Source of the DNA: an uncultured Porphyromonadaceae bacterium | GTDB taxonomy: Bacteria; Bacteroidota; Bacteroidia; Bacteroidales; Muribaculaceae | Assembly (NCBI GenBank): GCA_937989585.1 | Contig: CALKRW010000050.1 | Location: forward strand, 11,070 to 75,069 | DNA: 64,000 bases | Reading direction: 5' to 3' | Part shown: positions 9,185 through 17,937 of the stretch, one piece after another | Numbering within the stretch: the first letter of the stretch is position 1 | How the letters are laid out: every line of letters starts with the position of its first letter | Notes under the pieces: generated by a model | What the model was told of the DNA's origin: nothing | Database searches by the model: none | What the model saw: only the letters and a program-made list of their open reading frames with translations | Made by a program: the position numbers and the translations under genes

Positions 9185-9810
9185 ACAGCATTAAATCAGA
9201 GGGTTACACTTTTACTGATTCTCCAGGCGGTCTATCATCCGAGCGGGATGGGAGTAGTTTGGGTAGCAGGCTGTTCGTAAGCACCAACATGCTTTACGAT
9301 ATTGCGATGACCCCTAACATCGGAGCCGGAATAAGCGTCGGCGACAGGATTATCCTGCTGGCTGACTGGATGTATGCACGTTGGAACAATCATGACAGAA
9401 GGCTTTACTGGCGTATATATGGCGGAGATGTAGAGGTGAGATGCCGCATAGGTGCGCGTGTCAAAGGTTCTCCGCTCGGGGGACACTATCTGGGCGCATA
9501 CGGCTCGATATCATGCTACGATTTTCAGGCCGGGCGAAGCCACACCGGAGTATTGTCCGACACCTACAATTACGCCGCGGGCGTTTCCTACACATATTCT
9601 CTTCCGGTATCAACTCATTTCAATATTGACTTCAACCTCGGCATAGGGTATCTGTGGGGTAGATATAAGAAACACACGCCTATCGATGATTGCGATGTGT
9701 GGCTGTCCACACACAAACTGGGGTGGCTGGGCCCGACCCGTGCCGGGGTAACGCTGGTTTGGCTCATTGGCAACCGGGTGAAGAACAGCAAGGAAGGAGG
9801 TTCCCGATGA
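9148..9810 (+). CDS. DUF3575 half of the split fimbrial-locus protein
   Basis: The recognisable domain begins near residue 42 (STNMLYDIAMTPNIGAG) and runs to the end (TRAGVTLVWLIGN), the full extent of DUF3575, which is predicted to be a small outer-membrane beta-barrel-like domain common in fimbrial operons. The nominal ATG at 9148 lies inside the upstream frame and is probably not a natural start, because the conserved part begins well after the C7 tract at 9173-9179. The natural product is more likely a fusion with the preceding half. The frame ends in ATGA, overlapping the start of the next gene. Confidence 0.7.
   Translation: MRFRYDNFTPPLNSIKSEGYTFTDSPGGLSSERDGSSLGSRLFVSTNMLYDIAMTPNIGAGISVGDRIILLADWMYARWNNHDRRLYWRIYGGDVEVRCRIGARVKGSPLGGHYLGAYGSISCYDFQAGRSHTGVLSDTYNYAAGVSYTYSLPVSTHFNIDFNLGIGYLWGRYKKHTPIDDCDVWLSTHKLGWLGPTRAGVTLVWLIGNRVKNSKEGGSR
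9173..9179 (+). repeat. C7 homopolymer at the frame break
   Basis: Seven consecutive C lie in coding sequence exactly where the OmpA-like frame and the DUF3575 frame separate. Eight C would join them. Confidence 0.85.
9794..9800 (+). promoter_or_regulatory. Unusual Shine-Dalgarno-like site before the DUF5119-type gene
   Basis: AAGGAGG lies six bases before ATG 9807, which overlaps the preceding stop as ATGA. Strong sites of this kind are rare in this phylum. It decides the start of the next gene and suggests coupled translation. Confidence 0.6.
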
Positions 9811-10793
9811 GACGCCGCCTTTATCACTGCCCGGTGTGCCGGAGCATATTTTCCGCGTTTATATTTATAATAATGCTGTTGGGGCAGTTATGCCTGACGG
9901 GCTGCGAGCAGCGTGAACTATGCTACGACCATTCCCATGTGTCGCCTGTATTCATTGAGTTCGACTGGAGTCTGGCTCCCGAGGCAACTCCAAACACAAT
10001 GGTCGTATGGTTTTTCTCAACCACCACCAGGGAGCGTTATCGCTTTGAACTGACCGGCGACGGCACTTCGTCGCGCTCGGATTTCGACTGCAGCATCATG
10101 TTGCGTCCCGGCACTTACCGGGTGCTTTGTCACAACGGCACCACCGACAACAATTCAGAAGATGGCGACACCTTCTATGAATATAATCTCGTGACCTACG
10201 ATGATGCTGTCCTCGCTCCATTGAACCGAAGCGATAAAGCACCGTTACCCGGCGATGCCGACCATCAGCCCGTCAGAGCCATGGCCAGTATTGTCTATGC
10301 ACATACCCTTGACGAAACTGTCACCATTGAACCGTCAGCCACAGGCACTAAAACAATCAGGTTCACTCCTGAGGAAGTGACTTCGGTCTACGACGTCATC
10401 ATAACCGGTGTGGAAAACCTCACCGCCGACACCGAGGCCTCCGGGGCCATCACAGGCCTGGCTGAGGCATGGAATCCGGCCACATCCGCTCCAGGTGGTA
10501 CGGAAGTGACCATCCCGTTCAAACTGAATCATTGCGGCACGGACTGCCTGAGAGGTTCTCTCGTCACATTCGGCGACAGCGCTCCCCACAATGTCAGGCA
10601 CCGCCTGCGTGTGTTTACATCACAACAGTTTTATTATGATTTCGATGTTACCGACGCCATACACAAGGCCGGCAACAGCAAGCACATCGAGATTCACATT
10701 CATGGCCTTAAATTGCCTGTGGGCAACCAGAACGGCATGAGCCCCGGCGTCGAAAACTGGGAAAATGCCGAAAACATCGATCTTCCAATGTAA
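9807..10793 (+). CDS. DUF5119-type fimbrial anchor/accessory lipoprotein (FimB/Mfa2-like)
   Basis: The protein has 328 residues from ATG 9807, supported by the ATGA overlap and the Shine-Dalgarno-like site. A hydrophobic segment (FIFIIMLLGQLCLTGC) ends in a lipobox cysteine, so it should be a lipoprotein. The next part (VFIEFDWSLAPEATP ... MVVWFFS) is typical of DUF5119 proteins, which sit beside fimbrillin genes and resemble the FimB/Mfa2 anchor or length regulators of Porphyromonas fimbriae. The C-terminal half has the alternating beta pattern of a transthyretin-like domain. Its place between the DUF3575 gene and the fimbrillin gene supports a role in starting or anchoring the fibre at the outer membrane. 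Confidence 0.82.
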   Translation: MRRRLYHCPVCRSIFSAFIFIIMLLGQLCLTGCEQRELCYDHSHVSPVFIEFDWSLAPEATPNTMVVWFFSTTTRERYRFELTGDGTSSRSDFDCSIMLRPGTYRVLCHNGTTDNNSEDGDTFYEYNLVTYDDAVLAPLNRSDKAPLPGDADHQPVRAMASIVYAHTLDETVTIEPSATGTKTIRFTPEEVTSVYDVIITGVENLTADTEASGAITGLAEAWNPATSAPGGTEVTIPFKLNHCGTDCLRGSLVTFGDSAPHNVRHRLRVFTSQQFYYDFDVTDAIHKAGNSKHIEIHIHGLKLPVGNQNGMSPGVENWENAENIDLPM

Positions 10794-10839
10794 TAAATCT
10801 CATAATAACCCTATTCAAAAACTTTTAAAATTTACTCTC

Positions 10840-12261
10840 ATGAAGATTAGTGCTTATTCAGCAGTGGCATTCGCACTCATGACCGGGGCGATGTTTGTTA
10901 CTTCTTGCGCCAATGACATCGAGACCGTTATCAATGACGATCCGACTGGAAATGCAATCAGTTTCTCTCCGGTAGTGGGCCACTCCACTCGTGCCACTGA
11001 AACAAAAATCGGCAACCTCGGCAACTTCGCTGTCGTCGCACGCGGCATGCACCACGACGGTGTGCTGTATGACAACTTCCTGATTGGCTCCGGCACTGAA
11101 GGTGAAGTCGCAAAACGTACTTCTTTGTCCGCCGACAACAGTTCCGGCATCTGGACACTTGATCGTAATGTTTACTGGCCGAGTACATTCGACAAGGTAA
11201 TGTTCTTTGCCTACACAACTCTGAAATTCGGGGATACAGGTACTCCGCTTTACGACGGCTCCACTTTCGGTTTTGACAACAACAAAAATCCGTATATTGA
11301 CGGCTATGCACCCAAGAAAGCTGATTTGAAAGTTCTGTCTACCGATGAGGGAAAGGTATGGGCAGACGGAGCGGAACAGAAGGACCTGCTTGTGGCTTAC
11401 ACTATGCAGGAGCGTGCGACAAGTCCGACAACCGTGAGTCTCACCTTCAAGCATGCACTGACCCAGATTTCCATCACTGCCCAGCAGAAGGACAAGGACG
11501 GTAATGATAATCGTGTTGTAAAGATAAAAGGAGCATGGATTGTCAATGCCGCTGAATCCGGTAAATTGTCAGGAAACCTCAATTATGAACCCTCCGACAA
11601 AACAACCAATGACGTGTTAAGTTGGGCCGGTACCGAAAAAACTGCCTATGGTTCATTCTATAACCAGATCCTTACACTGAATAAGAATGATAAGATGGAT
11701 CTTCTGCGCCCCGAGGGCTCAACTCCGGGTTCGCTGATGCTTGTACCGGAAAATCTTACTAAATGGGATGTAGAAGAGAATCCCACAGGTGCATATATCC
11801 TTCTGCTTTGCCGCGTGGAACTTAAGCATTCCGGCGCTACGCATGCCGGTTCTGCTAACATGAATGACATCCTTACAGATGGCGACAATCACTATCATCA
11901 GTTATTCCCGGTCAATACAGAAATATATGACGCCGCCGAATACGGATTTGTATGCGTGCCCCTCTCGAGCACATGGAACACTGACGGCATAGGAAAACAT
12001 TACACTTATAACCTGGACATCTGCGGAGCAACGACAGGTGCAGGCCTGTATCCTCCAACATTTACACAAGACGATATAAATAAACTGATACCCGAAGGTT
12101 CTAAGGTAGGTACCGACAACTTGAAAGTTGTTACAGATCGTCCGACCGGTAAGAATATTGGCGACCCTGTTCTTGACGAACCGATTAAGTTCTCAGTAAC
12201 TGTAGCAGATTGGATCACCCCGGCTGACGGCACATGGACGCCCGGCAACGGCAAATTCTGA
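10840..12261 (+). CDS. Fimbrillin family protein (probable major shaft subunit)
   Basis: This is a 473-residue lipoprotein precursor starting at ATG 10840 (MKISAYSAVAF ... TSCAND). After the lipobox comes the fimbrillin pattern: a strand (NAISFSPVVG) and a TRATETK motif near residues 55-62, where related fimbrillins are cut by an Arg-specific protease during assembly. The middle (SLTFKHALTQISITA) is typical of Mfa1-like folds, with WPSTFDKVMFFAY before it. A terminator-like hairpin (12287-12320) follows, so this gene should be expressed above the tip gene, as expected for the main subunit. The subunit role is inferred from gene order. Confidence 0.87.
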   Translation: MKISAYSAVAFALMTGAMFVTSCANDIETVINDDPTGNAISFSPVVGHSTRATETKIGNLGNFAVVARGMHHDGVLYDNFLIGSGTEGEVAKRTSLSADNSSGIWTLDRNVYWPSTFDKVMFFAYTTLKFGDTGTPLYDGSTFGFDNNKNPYIDGYAPKKADLKVLSTDEGKVWADGAEQKDLLVAYTMQERATSPTTVSLTFKHALTQISITAQQKDKDGNDNRVVKIKGAWIVNAAESGKLSGNLNYEPSDKTTNDVLSWAGTEKTAYGSFYNQILTLNKNDKMDLLRPEGSTPGSLMLVPENLTKWDVEENPTGAYILLLCRVELKHSGATHAGSANMNDILTDGDNHYHQLFPVNTEIYDAAEYGFVCVPLSSTWNTDGIGKHYTYNLDICGATTGAGLYPPTFTQDDINKLIPEGSKVGTDNLKVVTDRPTGKNIGDPVLDEPIKFSVTVADWITPADGTWTPGNGKF

Positions 12262-12286
12262 TCTATTCGCCAACTGTTTAAAATAT

Positions 12287-12320
12287 CAGGCCTCGCCGTT
12301 TTTGTCGCGAGGCCTGTTTT
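12287..12320 (+). terminator. Terminator-like hairpin inside the fimbrial operon
   Basis: CAGGCCTCGC (12287-12296) pairs with GCGAGGCCTG (12307-12316) and is followed by TTTT. It lies between the fimbrillin gene and the tip-protein gene. No exact promoter box lies between it and the next ATG, so leaky read-through probably sets the subunit ratio. Confidence 0.8.
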
Positions 12321-12385
12321 AAACTTTAATTATTATAATCCAGCAGTGTCCGATTTATAGAACCTGCCCCTAACATTTTTCAGTC

Positions 12386-15364
12386 ATGAACGTAAAATAC
12401 AGTTCCTTAAGATGTGCCCTGGCCACGACAGGTGTCTGCGCCGCGCTCCTGTCGGGTAATGGATGCACCGATGACTTCGGGTATCAGAACCTTGAAGGGA
12501 AACAGATAGCCTTCAATATCATAGCGCCCGACATCTGGCATGACGGGATGGACATCAATGAGAACGAGCGGACTACCCATTGCCTGTCGGTCAGGGAACT
12601 GGCAGGCGACGGCGACACCAGACTGTATCTGCATACCGTAGTGGCTGACAATCCCGTCGAGGAAGCGGCCGGTGCGACCCGGGGCACACCGATAAGAGAC
12701 TTAGAAACATTCCGGAAGAAATATACTCGCTTTTCGCTAAGTGGAATCTGCCATAGCGGTGACTACCCGCTGGACGAGTCTCAGAATGAATTGACAACCG
12801 AATATGCCCATGACTTTTATTTTTCCACTGCCGACGGCAGACAGCTGACGGGGGAACCGCTGATGTGGCCAAACAATGACAAAGTCAAATTCTTCGCCTT
12901 CGCGCCGACAGTGAAGGACTTTGACGCCATGAATAACGGAGGCGCCCTGACAATGAGCGGCACAGATCACACAGGTTCTCCGACGCTGACCTACACCGTG
13001 CCTGCGGAAGTGGAAAAACAGATTGACCTCATGACGGCGAGTACGAATTACAGTTTCACACCCACCGCCACAAAGGTTGACCTGGAATTCGGCCACGCGC
13101 TGACTGCCGTGAGGATAGCATGCGGCAAAGATATGCTTGCAGGCAAAATCTCCAAGGTGGAAATTTCCGGAGTCTTCGGCAGCGGCTCGCAGGTAATCGG
13201 ATCAAATACATGGATTCCGTCAGGCCAACCCGTATCGTACACTATTTCAAAGGAAATTAAATTGCCTGCGGATAATACATCCGGTGACAAAATCCATGCG
13301 GGGAACGGCACCGACATAGCCGGCACCAAGACGGATAACCTCACCTTTATGCTTCTGCCGCAGACTCTTCCCGAGGGCGCCTTGATAACCATAGTGTTCA
13401 CCGATGACGCCTCCGGCACGGAACGTACCATCAGCGGCTCGATAGCAGGACAAACCTGGGAGGCCGGCAAGATCATAACCTATTCCGTCTCTCCGTCGAG
13501 TATCCATATCAACGCCTCCGTCGAAATCAGCAAGAAGGGAGTTAGCGCCAAGAATCCCACCGGAGACGTAATGCCATATTCGGGCGTGTGGTATGACGTG
13601 AAATACAATCCGGCCAAAGTTGAAATAGTACAGGCAGGAGTAGATACAAAACAGATTGCAACGATTCCGATTGAAAAAATCAAGTTCAAATACCTATTGG
13701 ATGGCAGTGAAAACTGGGCTGACTGCACAACAGATGCTGACGGGCTGCTGCAAATCGCCCCTCAACCCGCCTATAAGGAAATGAGGAAAATTTTTAATAC
13801 TACATCCGAAACCGGCTCCGAGGGTTCTCCCGAATCGTTGACTGTCAATGGCAAAACAGCCAACTGCTATCTGGTCGACGAGGCCGGATATTTCTCGCTG
13901 CCGCTTGTATATGGCAACGGCAATGTAGCAACCCCCGTAGAGCATACAAAGAGCCTTAAATATTATCCCGACCACAGCGACGAGGAAATGCCTGGGGACG
14001 GAAAAATCCCGGGCGTCATCGATGCCGTCCTGTGCTGGCAGGACGCGCCGGACCTTATCGATCCCGCCAGCGTAAAGGTCAAGAATGGAAATCTTGTGTT
14101 CCATATCCGCAAGCAGACCATCACGCAGGGCAATGCCCTACTGGCTGTCAGAAACGGCTCAAAAGAGATAATCTGGAGCTGGCATATCTGGGTAACTCCC
14201 TACAAGAAAGATTTCTACAGCAAGTTCTATCAATCGAAGCCTGACGCCACTTACACTTACGAGCTCGCTAAATATAATCTTGGATGGTGTGACAGCCATG
14301 ACCACAATGCATCACGCAAATTCTCACTCAGGGCATTCGTCGATATGTCGGCCTACGGAGGCGAAGAGGAGACTCCGATAGAAATCGGCACATACACACA
14401 GGATGTTTTCAAAGGCTCTGATGCCGGCGACAACACATATTATCAGTGGGGACGCAAAGACCCGATGCTCGGCGGTATTTATAACGACAATACTCCCTGC
14501 TATACTTATAAAAGGAAGGGCACAACCCTGAATGCAACTGAGTTCACCATGGAGAACAAGCAGGTGTTCAACCAATATAATCAGGACGGTTATAATTACT
14601 CTTTCTGCAAAAATCCGGGTGATATGATTGAGCCTTACGTCAATTATGGCCAGTCACCCGGCGAAGCATCAAAGGGCGTGACGATAGGTTACGCAATACG
14701 ACATCCTTATATGTTTGTCACGAATTCAAGCGAACATAACACGGATGGTGGTTTCGATTACCGCAATCACTGGCACATACCTTATAAGGATCACGTGGTG
14801 TCATACTTGAATGATGCTGAACATATAATGTTCAATGCCTGGAATTCAGCAGCAACTGATGCCGGTTATGAGTATGGCCCAACGGGGACTCTGGCCAATA
14901 ATGCCGCACCAGTTACAAAAACTGTCTTCGACCCGTGTCCTCCGGAATTTCAGGTGCCTCCGATTCATGCACTCAAAGGAGTATATGACACATCAGCATG
15001 GTCCTATGGGAATAATGCATGGACAATTACGAGTGATGGAGGGTCGTCAATCACATTCCCGCTAACCGGTGTGCGAGACTATGCCCTGCGTTCAAACGAA
15101 TGGACAACAGTGGTTCTTACGGGATCCGGGTTAAATCATACGGATTTCTATAAAATTTCCATGCCGGCGTTCCGGATGCTGACTTTTGTATCCTCGGCGA
15201 CAATTGTCGAAAAAGATGCAAATAATGCTTATCAGGTATATATCTTTTCAATTGATAAAGCCAACAGAGATAAAGACGCTGGAGAGAATAATCTTTTAAA
15301 GAAGCTTCAGCCCTCCAGCAACTCGTATGGACTGCCCGTACGCCCCATGCACTACATTGAGTAG
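12386..15364 (+). CDS. Large fimbrillin-like protein, probable fimbrial tip adhesin
   Basis: This is a 992-residue lipoprotein precursor (signal ending SGNGC). Residues about 30-400 repeat the fimbrillin plan: IAFNIIAPD strand, GATRGTPI processing-type site near residue 98, MWPNNDKVKFFAFAP, and KVDLEFGHALTAVRI. Residues about 600-992 differ and carry the signs of large surface domains in Bacteroidota, including YYQWGRKDPMLGG, FDPCPPEFQVPP and a final GLPVRPMHYIE. This two-part build and its last place in the operon suggest a low-copy tip protein with a C-terminal binding domain. The ligand is unknown. It is followed by the hairpin structures at 15371-15503. Confidence 0.8.
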   Translation: MNVKYSSLRCALATTGVCAALLSGNGCTDDFGYQNLEGKQIAFNIIAPDIWHDGMDINENERTTHCLSVRELAGDGDTRLYLHTVVADNPVEEAAGATRGTPIRDLETFRKKYTRFSLSGICHSGDYPLDESQNELTTEYAHDFYFSTADGRQLTGEPLMWPNNDKVKFFAFAPTVKDFDAMNNGGALTMSGTDHTGSPTLTYTVPAEVEKQIDLMTASTNYSFTPTATKVDLEFGHALTAVRIACGKDMLAGKISKVEISGVFGSGSQVIGSNTWIPSGQPVSYTISKEIKLPADNTSGDKIHAGNGTDIAGTKTDNLTFMLLPQTLPEGALITIVFTDDASGTERTISGSIAGQTWEAGKIITYSVSPSSIHINASVEISKKGVSAKNPTGDVMPYSGVWYDVKYNPAKVEIVQAGVDTKQIATIPIEKIKFKYLLDGSENWADCTTDADGLLQIAPQPAYKEMRKIFNTTSETGSEGSPESLTVNGKTANCYLVDEAGYFSLPLVYGNGNVATPVEHTKSLKYYPDHSDEEMPGDGKIPGVIDAVLCWQDAPDLIDPASVKVKNGNLVFHIRKQTITQGNALLAVRNGSKEIIWSWHIWVTPYKKDFYSKFYQSKPDATYTYELAKYNLGWCDSHDHNASRKFSLRAFVDMSAYGGEEETPIEIGTYTQDVFKGSDAGDNTYYQWGRKDPMLGGIYNDNTPCYTYKRKGTTLNATEFTMENKQVFNQYNQDGYNYSFCKNPGDMIEPYVNYGQSPGEASKGVTIGYAIRHPYMFVTNSSEHNTDGGFDYRNHWHIPYKDHVVSYLNDAEHIMFNAWNSAATDAGYEYGPTGTLANNAAPVTKTVFDPCPPEFQVPPIHALKGVYDTSAWSYGNNAWTITSDGGSSITFPLTGVRDYALRSNEWTTVVLTGSGLNHTDFYKISMPAFRMLTFVSSATIVEKDANNAYQVYIFSIDKANRDKDAGENNLLKKLQPSSNSYGLPVRPMHYIE

Positions 15365-15370
15365 TCATAC

Positions 15371-15503
15371 CGGCCTCTTCCTTTGAACGGATGGCCGTAA
15401 AACGTGGTCCCCACGTAGGACTATCTTAGGAAATCATCCCATTTGCAGGCAACCCACGGAAAAGCAGCCTCCTGCCAATCCGTTCATTTGCCTGCAATTT
15501 TTT
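15371..15503 (+). terminator. Compound hairpin and terminator ending the fimbrial operon
   Basis: Three elements follow each other: a CGGCC/GGCCG stem (15371-15397), a perfect ACGTGG-TCC-CCACGT hairpin (15402-15416), and a long three-part stem. In that stem TTGCAGGCAA (15443-15452) pairs with TTGCCTGCAA (15488-15497), ACGGA (15456-15460) with TCCGT (15479-15483), and GCAG (15464-15467) with CTGC (15472-15475), and T6 follows (15498-15503). It is far more elaborate than the other terminators here and may be a structured 3' RNA. Confidence 0.75.
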
Positions 15504-15648
15504 CTACCCCCTTTTACCGGTTGATATCGCGGAGAATTACAAATTTTCTGGCACAATAACGCTATCCGCAATTATGATACCCTAATACGCTCGAATTAAT
15601 AAATGCGTACAGATTTTTAGATTTTTTTACATAAATAGTCTTCCTTTT

Positions 15649-15682
15649 TTTGCTACCATTCCAAAAATAGTACATACTTTTG
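15649..15682 (+). promoter_or_regulatory. Promoter of the NagB/LmbE gene
   Basis: TACTTTTG (15675-15682) is an exact -7 box; TTTG (15649-15652) lies 22 bases upstream. The leader is about 40 bases. The stretch 15510-15640 is AT-rich and shows nothing else. Confidence 0.7.
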
Positions 15683-15732
15683 TAAAGACTAACCGAGAAA
15701 AATCTTCAACTAAAATAATATCACTGATAAAC

Positions 15733-17709
15733 ATGAGAAAAGACCTCAGCAGCCAGATCAAACTCGAAAGCATTCCCCGGCGCTACTACAATCCCGAATC
15801 GGAAATAGAGGACGCCGCACTGCGCCGCGAAGACAAAATCAATGTCCGCATCTTCGAGAACATGCCCGACGGTGCCGCTTTCCTTGCATCGGAAATCGCC
15901 CGTTACATGAAACGTTACCTTGACATGAAGGGTAAGTGCGTCATAGCCCTTGGCTCAGGACTCAACACCCATCCCGTATATGCCGAACTCATCAAGATGT
16001 ATAACGAAGGCAAGGTCAGTTTCGAGAACGTCATAGTTTTCAACATCTCCGAGTTCTTCCCCCTGAATCCCGAAGGCCCGTCTACCATGACCCGCATGCG
16101 CGACGTTTTCCTGAACTACATCAACATCAAGCCCGAAAACATCCATACCATCAATCCCCAGGTCACCAAGGAAACGATGCAGGAGTATTGCCACGCTTAC
16201 GAAATGGCAATCGAGGCCGAAGGCGGAATCGACATAGCCCTATGCGAAATCGCCCCAGACGGCAGCATCGCATACAACGGACCCGGCAGCCAGGCCTCGT
16301 CATACACCCGTCTCGTTCTGCTCGGCCAGAACACGCGCCGTCGCATAGCCAAGGAATTCAAATGCGACGAGGCTCCCAAGACTGCCATAACACTCGGAAT
16401 CTCGAACCTCGTATCGGCACGCCGCATGCTGACCATGGCCTGGGGCGAGAACAGCGCCGAGGTCATACGCCGCACCGTCGAGGAAAATGCGACTCCGTCC
16501 TGTCCCGCCTCACTGCTGCAGGGTCACCCCCATGTAAAGGTTATCACCGACCTTGCCGGAGCGGAAGACCTTACACGTATTGCAAAACCATGGCTCGTGA
16601 CCTCATGCGAATGGGACAACAAACTTATCCGACGCGCCATCGTATGGCTCTGCGAGGTTACAGGCAAACCAATCCTCAAACTCACCAACAAGGATTACAA
16701 CGACCACGGTCTAGGCGAACTGCTTGCAATCTACGGTTCCGCATACAACGTGAACATCAAGATCTTCAACGACCTTCAGCACACCATCACCGGCTGGCCC
16801 GGCGGCAAGCCCGACGCCGACGACACCTTCCGTCCAGAGCGCAGCAAGCCTTATCCCAAGCGCGTGATCGTGTTCTCGCCGCACCCCGATGACGACGTCA
16901 TCTCGATGGGCGGTACCCTCAAGCGTCTGGTCGACCAGCACCACGACGTACACGTGGCATACGAGACCTCGGGCAACATCGCCGTCGGTGACGAAGACAT
17001 GATGCGCTACTTCCTGATGATGGACAAGATCGCCCCGCTCTTCGGTTTCGACACTCCGGGTTACGAGAAACTCACTACCGAGGTCAAGGACTTCGTCGAC
17101 CATAAGAAATCGGGCGATGTCGACTCTAAGGAAATCCGCGAGATCAAGACCATGATTCGTCAGGCCGAGGCTACAATCGCCTGCCACTATATCGGTGTCA
17201 AGAACGACCACATCCACTTCCTCCGTCTGCCCTTCTACGAGACCGGAACAATCAAGAAAGGCGAACTCGAGCAACGCGACGTCGACATCGTAAAGAAACT
17301 TCTTGCCGAGGTCAAGCCTCACGAGATCTTCGTTGCCGGTGACCTTTCCGACCCCCACGGCACACACAAGGTCTGCACCGACGCGGTTCTCGCCGCTGTC
17401 GACGAGATGAAGGACGAGCCCTGGATGGCCGACTGCCGCATCTGGATGTACCGCGGAGCATGGGCCGAATGGGAAATCGCCCACATCGAGATGGCTGTAC
17501 CCATCAGCCCCGAGGAACTTCGCTTCAAGCGCAACTCCATCCTCAAGCACCAGAGCCAGATGGAGAACGCACCCTTCCTCGGCGACGACGACCGTCTGTT
17601 CTGGCAACGCGCCGAAGACCGCAACCGCGCAACCGCAAAACTATATCAGGACCTCGGCCTTGCCTCCTACGAGGCAATCGAGGCATTCGTAGAGTACAAA
17701 CCGCTCTGA
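15733..17709 (+). CDS. nagB: NagB-like / PIG-L (LmbE) deacetylase fusion, annotated as glucosamine-6-phosphate deaminase
   Basis: The protein has 658 residues in two domains. Residues about 30-300 match the NagB sugar isomerase fold (ALGSGLNTHP near 72-81), but catalytic positions are changed: the FNMDEY motif reads FNISEF (about 103-108), so the catalytic Asp is Ser, and the DGHIAFNEP loop reads DGSIAYNGP (about 177-185), so His and Glu are Ser and Gly. Residues about 375-650 are an LmbE/PIG-L domain with intact metal-binding motifs HPDDD (about 384-388) and DPHGTH (about 540-545), which typically remove N-acetyl groups from amino sugars. A related fusion, known from Bacteroides, is usually named nagB. 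Here the deacetylase half looks active and the deaminase half does not. It stands alone with its own promoter and terminator. Confidence 0.88.
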   Translation: MRKDLSSQIKLESIPRRYYNPESEIEDAALRREDKINVRIFENMPDGAAFLASEIARYMKRYLDMKGKCVIALGSGLNTHPVYAELIKMYNEGKVSFENVIVFNISEFFPLNPEGPSTMTRMRDVFLNYINIKPENIHTINPQVTKETMQEYCHAYEMAIEAEGGIDIALCEIAPDGSIAYNGPGSQASSYTRLVLLGQNTRRRIAKEFKCDEAPKTAITLGISNLVSARRMLTMAWGENSAEVIRRTVEENATPSCPASLLQGHPHVKVITDLAGAEDLTRIAKPWLVTSCEWDNKLIRRAIVWLCEVTGKPILKLTNKDYNDHGLGELLAIYGSAYNVNIKIFNDLQHTITGWPGGKPDADDTFRPERSKPYPKRVIVFSPHPDDDVISMGGTLKRLVDQHHDVHVAYETSGNIAVGDEDMMRYFLMMDKIAPLFGFDTPGYEKLTTEVKDFVDHKKSGDVDSKEIREIKTMIRQAEATIACHYIGVKNDHIHFLRLPFYETGTIKKGELEQRDVDIVKKLLAEVKPHEIFVAGDLSDPHGTHKVCTDAVLAAVDEMKDEPWMADCRIWMYRGAWAEWEIAHIEMAVPISPEELRFKRNSILKHQSQMENAPFLGDDDRLFWQRAEDRNRATAKLYQDLGLASYEAIEAFVEYKPL

Positions 17710-17763
17710 CCTGACTGAACTTACATACGACACAACTCACATACGACACTGTCGCAAATGCCT

Positions 17764-17803
17764 GCGCCCGAAAGTTTTTATCAACTTTTGGGCGCGGTTT
17801 TTG
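17764..17803 (+). terminator. Terminator after the NagB/LmbE gene
   Basis: GCGCCCGAAAGTT (17764-17776) pairs with AACTTTTGGGCGC (17783-17795) with one G-T pair, followed by a T5 run. Its T tract supplies a TTTG for the next promoter. Confidence 0.85.
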
Positions 17804-17825
17804 TCTGTGGTAAAATTTTATTTCG

Positions 17826-17833
17826 TACATTTG
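17826..17833 (+). promoter_or_regulatory. Promoter (-7 box) of the acyltransferase gene
   Basis: TACATTTG fits the consensus; TTTG at 17800-17803, within the T tract of the preceding terminator, lies 22 bases upstream. Confidence 0.6.
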
Positions 17834-17937
17834 CGTTCAGGAATAACCTTAATATCGGTTTCGAAGTCACACCGAAATCCCATTCCGATTCATCATCACA
17901 TAACTGACACAAGCTACACTTTTCTCTATAAGTCTAC

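Noticed and set aside
15443..15503. SRP (4.5S) RNA
   Set aside because: The GGAA and AGCAGCC pieces recall it, but the order and the paired arms do not fit, and the element is a perfect terminator-type stem with T6.
16711..17607. 298-codon minus-strand frame inside the NagB/LmbE gene
   Set aside because: Antisense shadow of a well-recognised enzyme.
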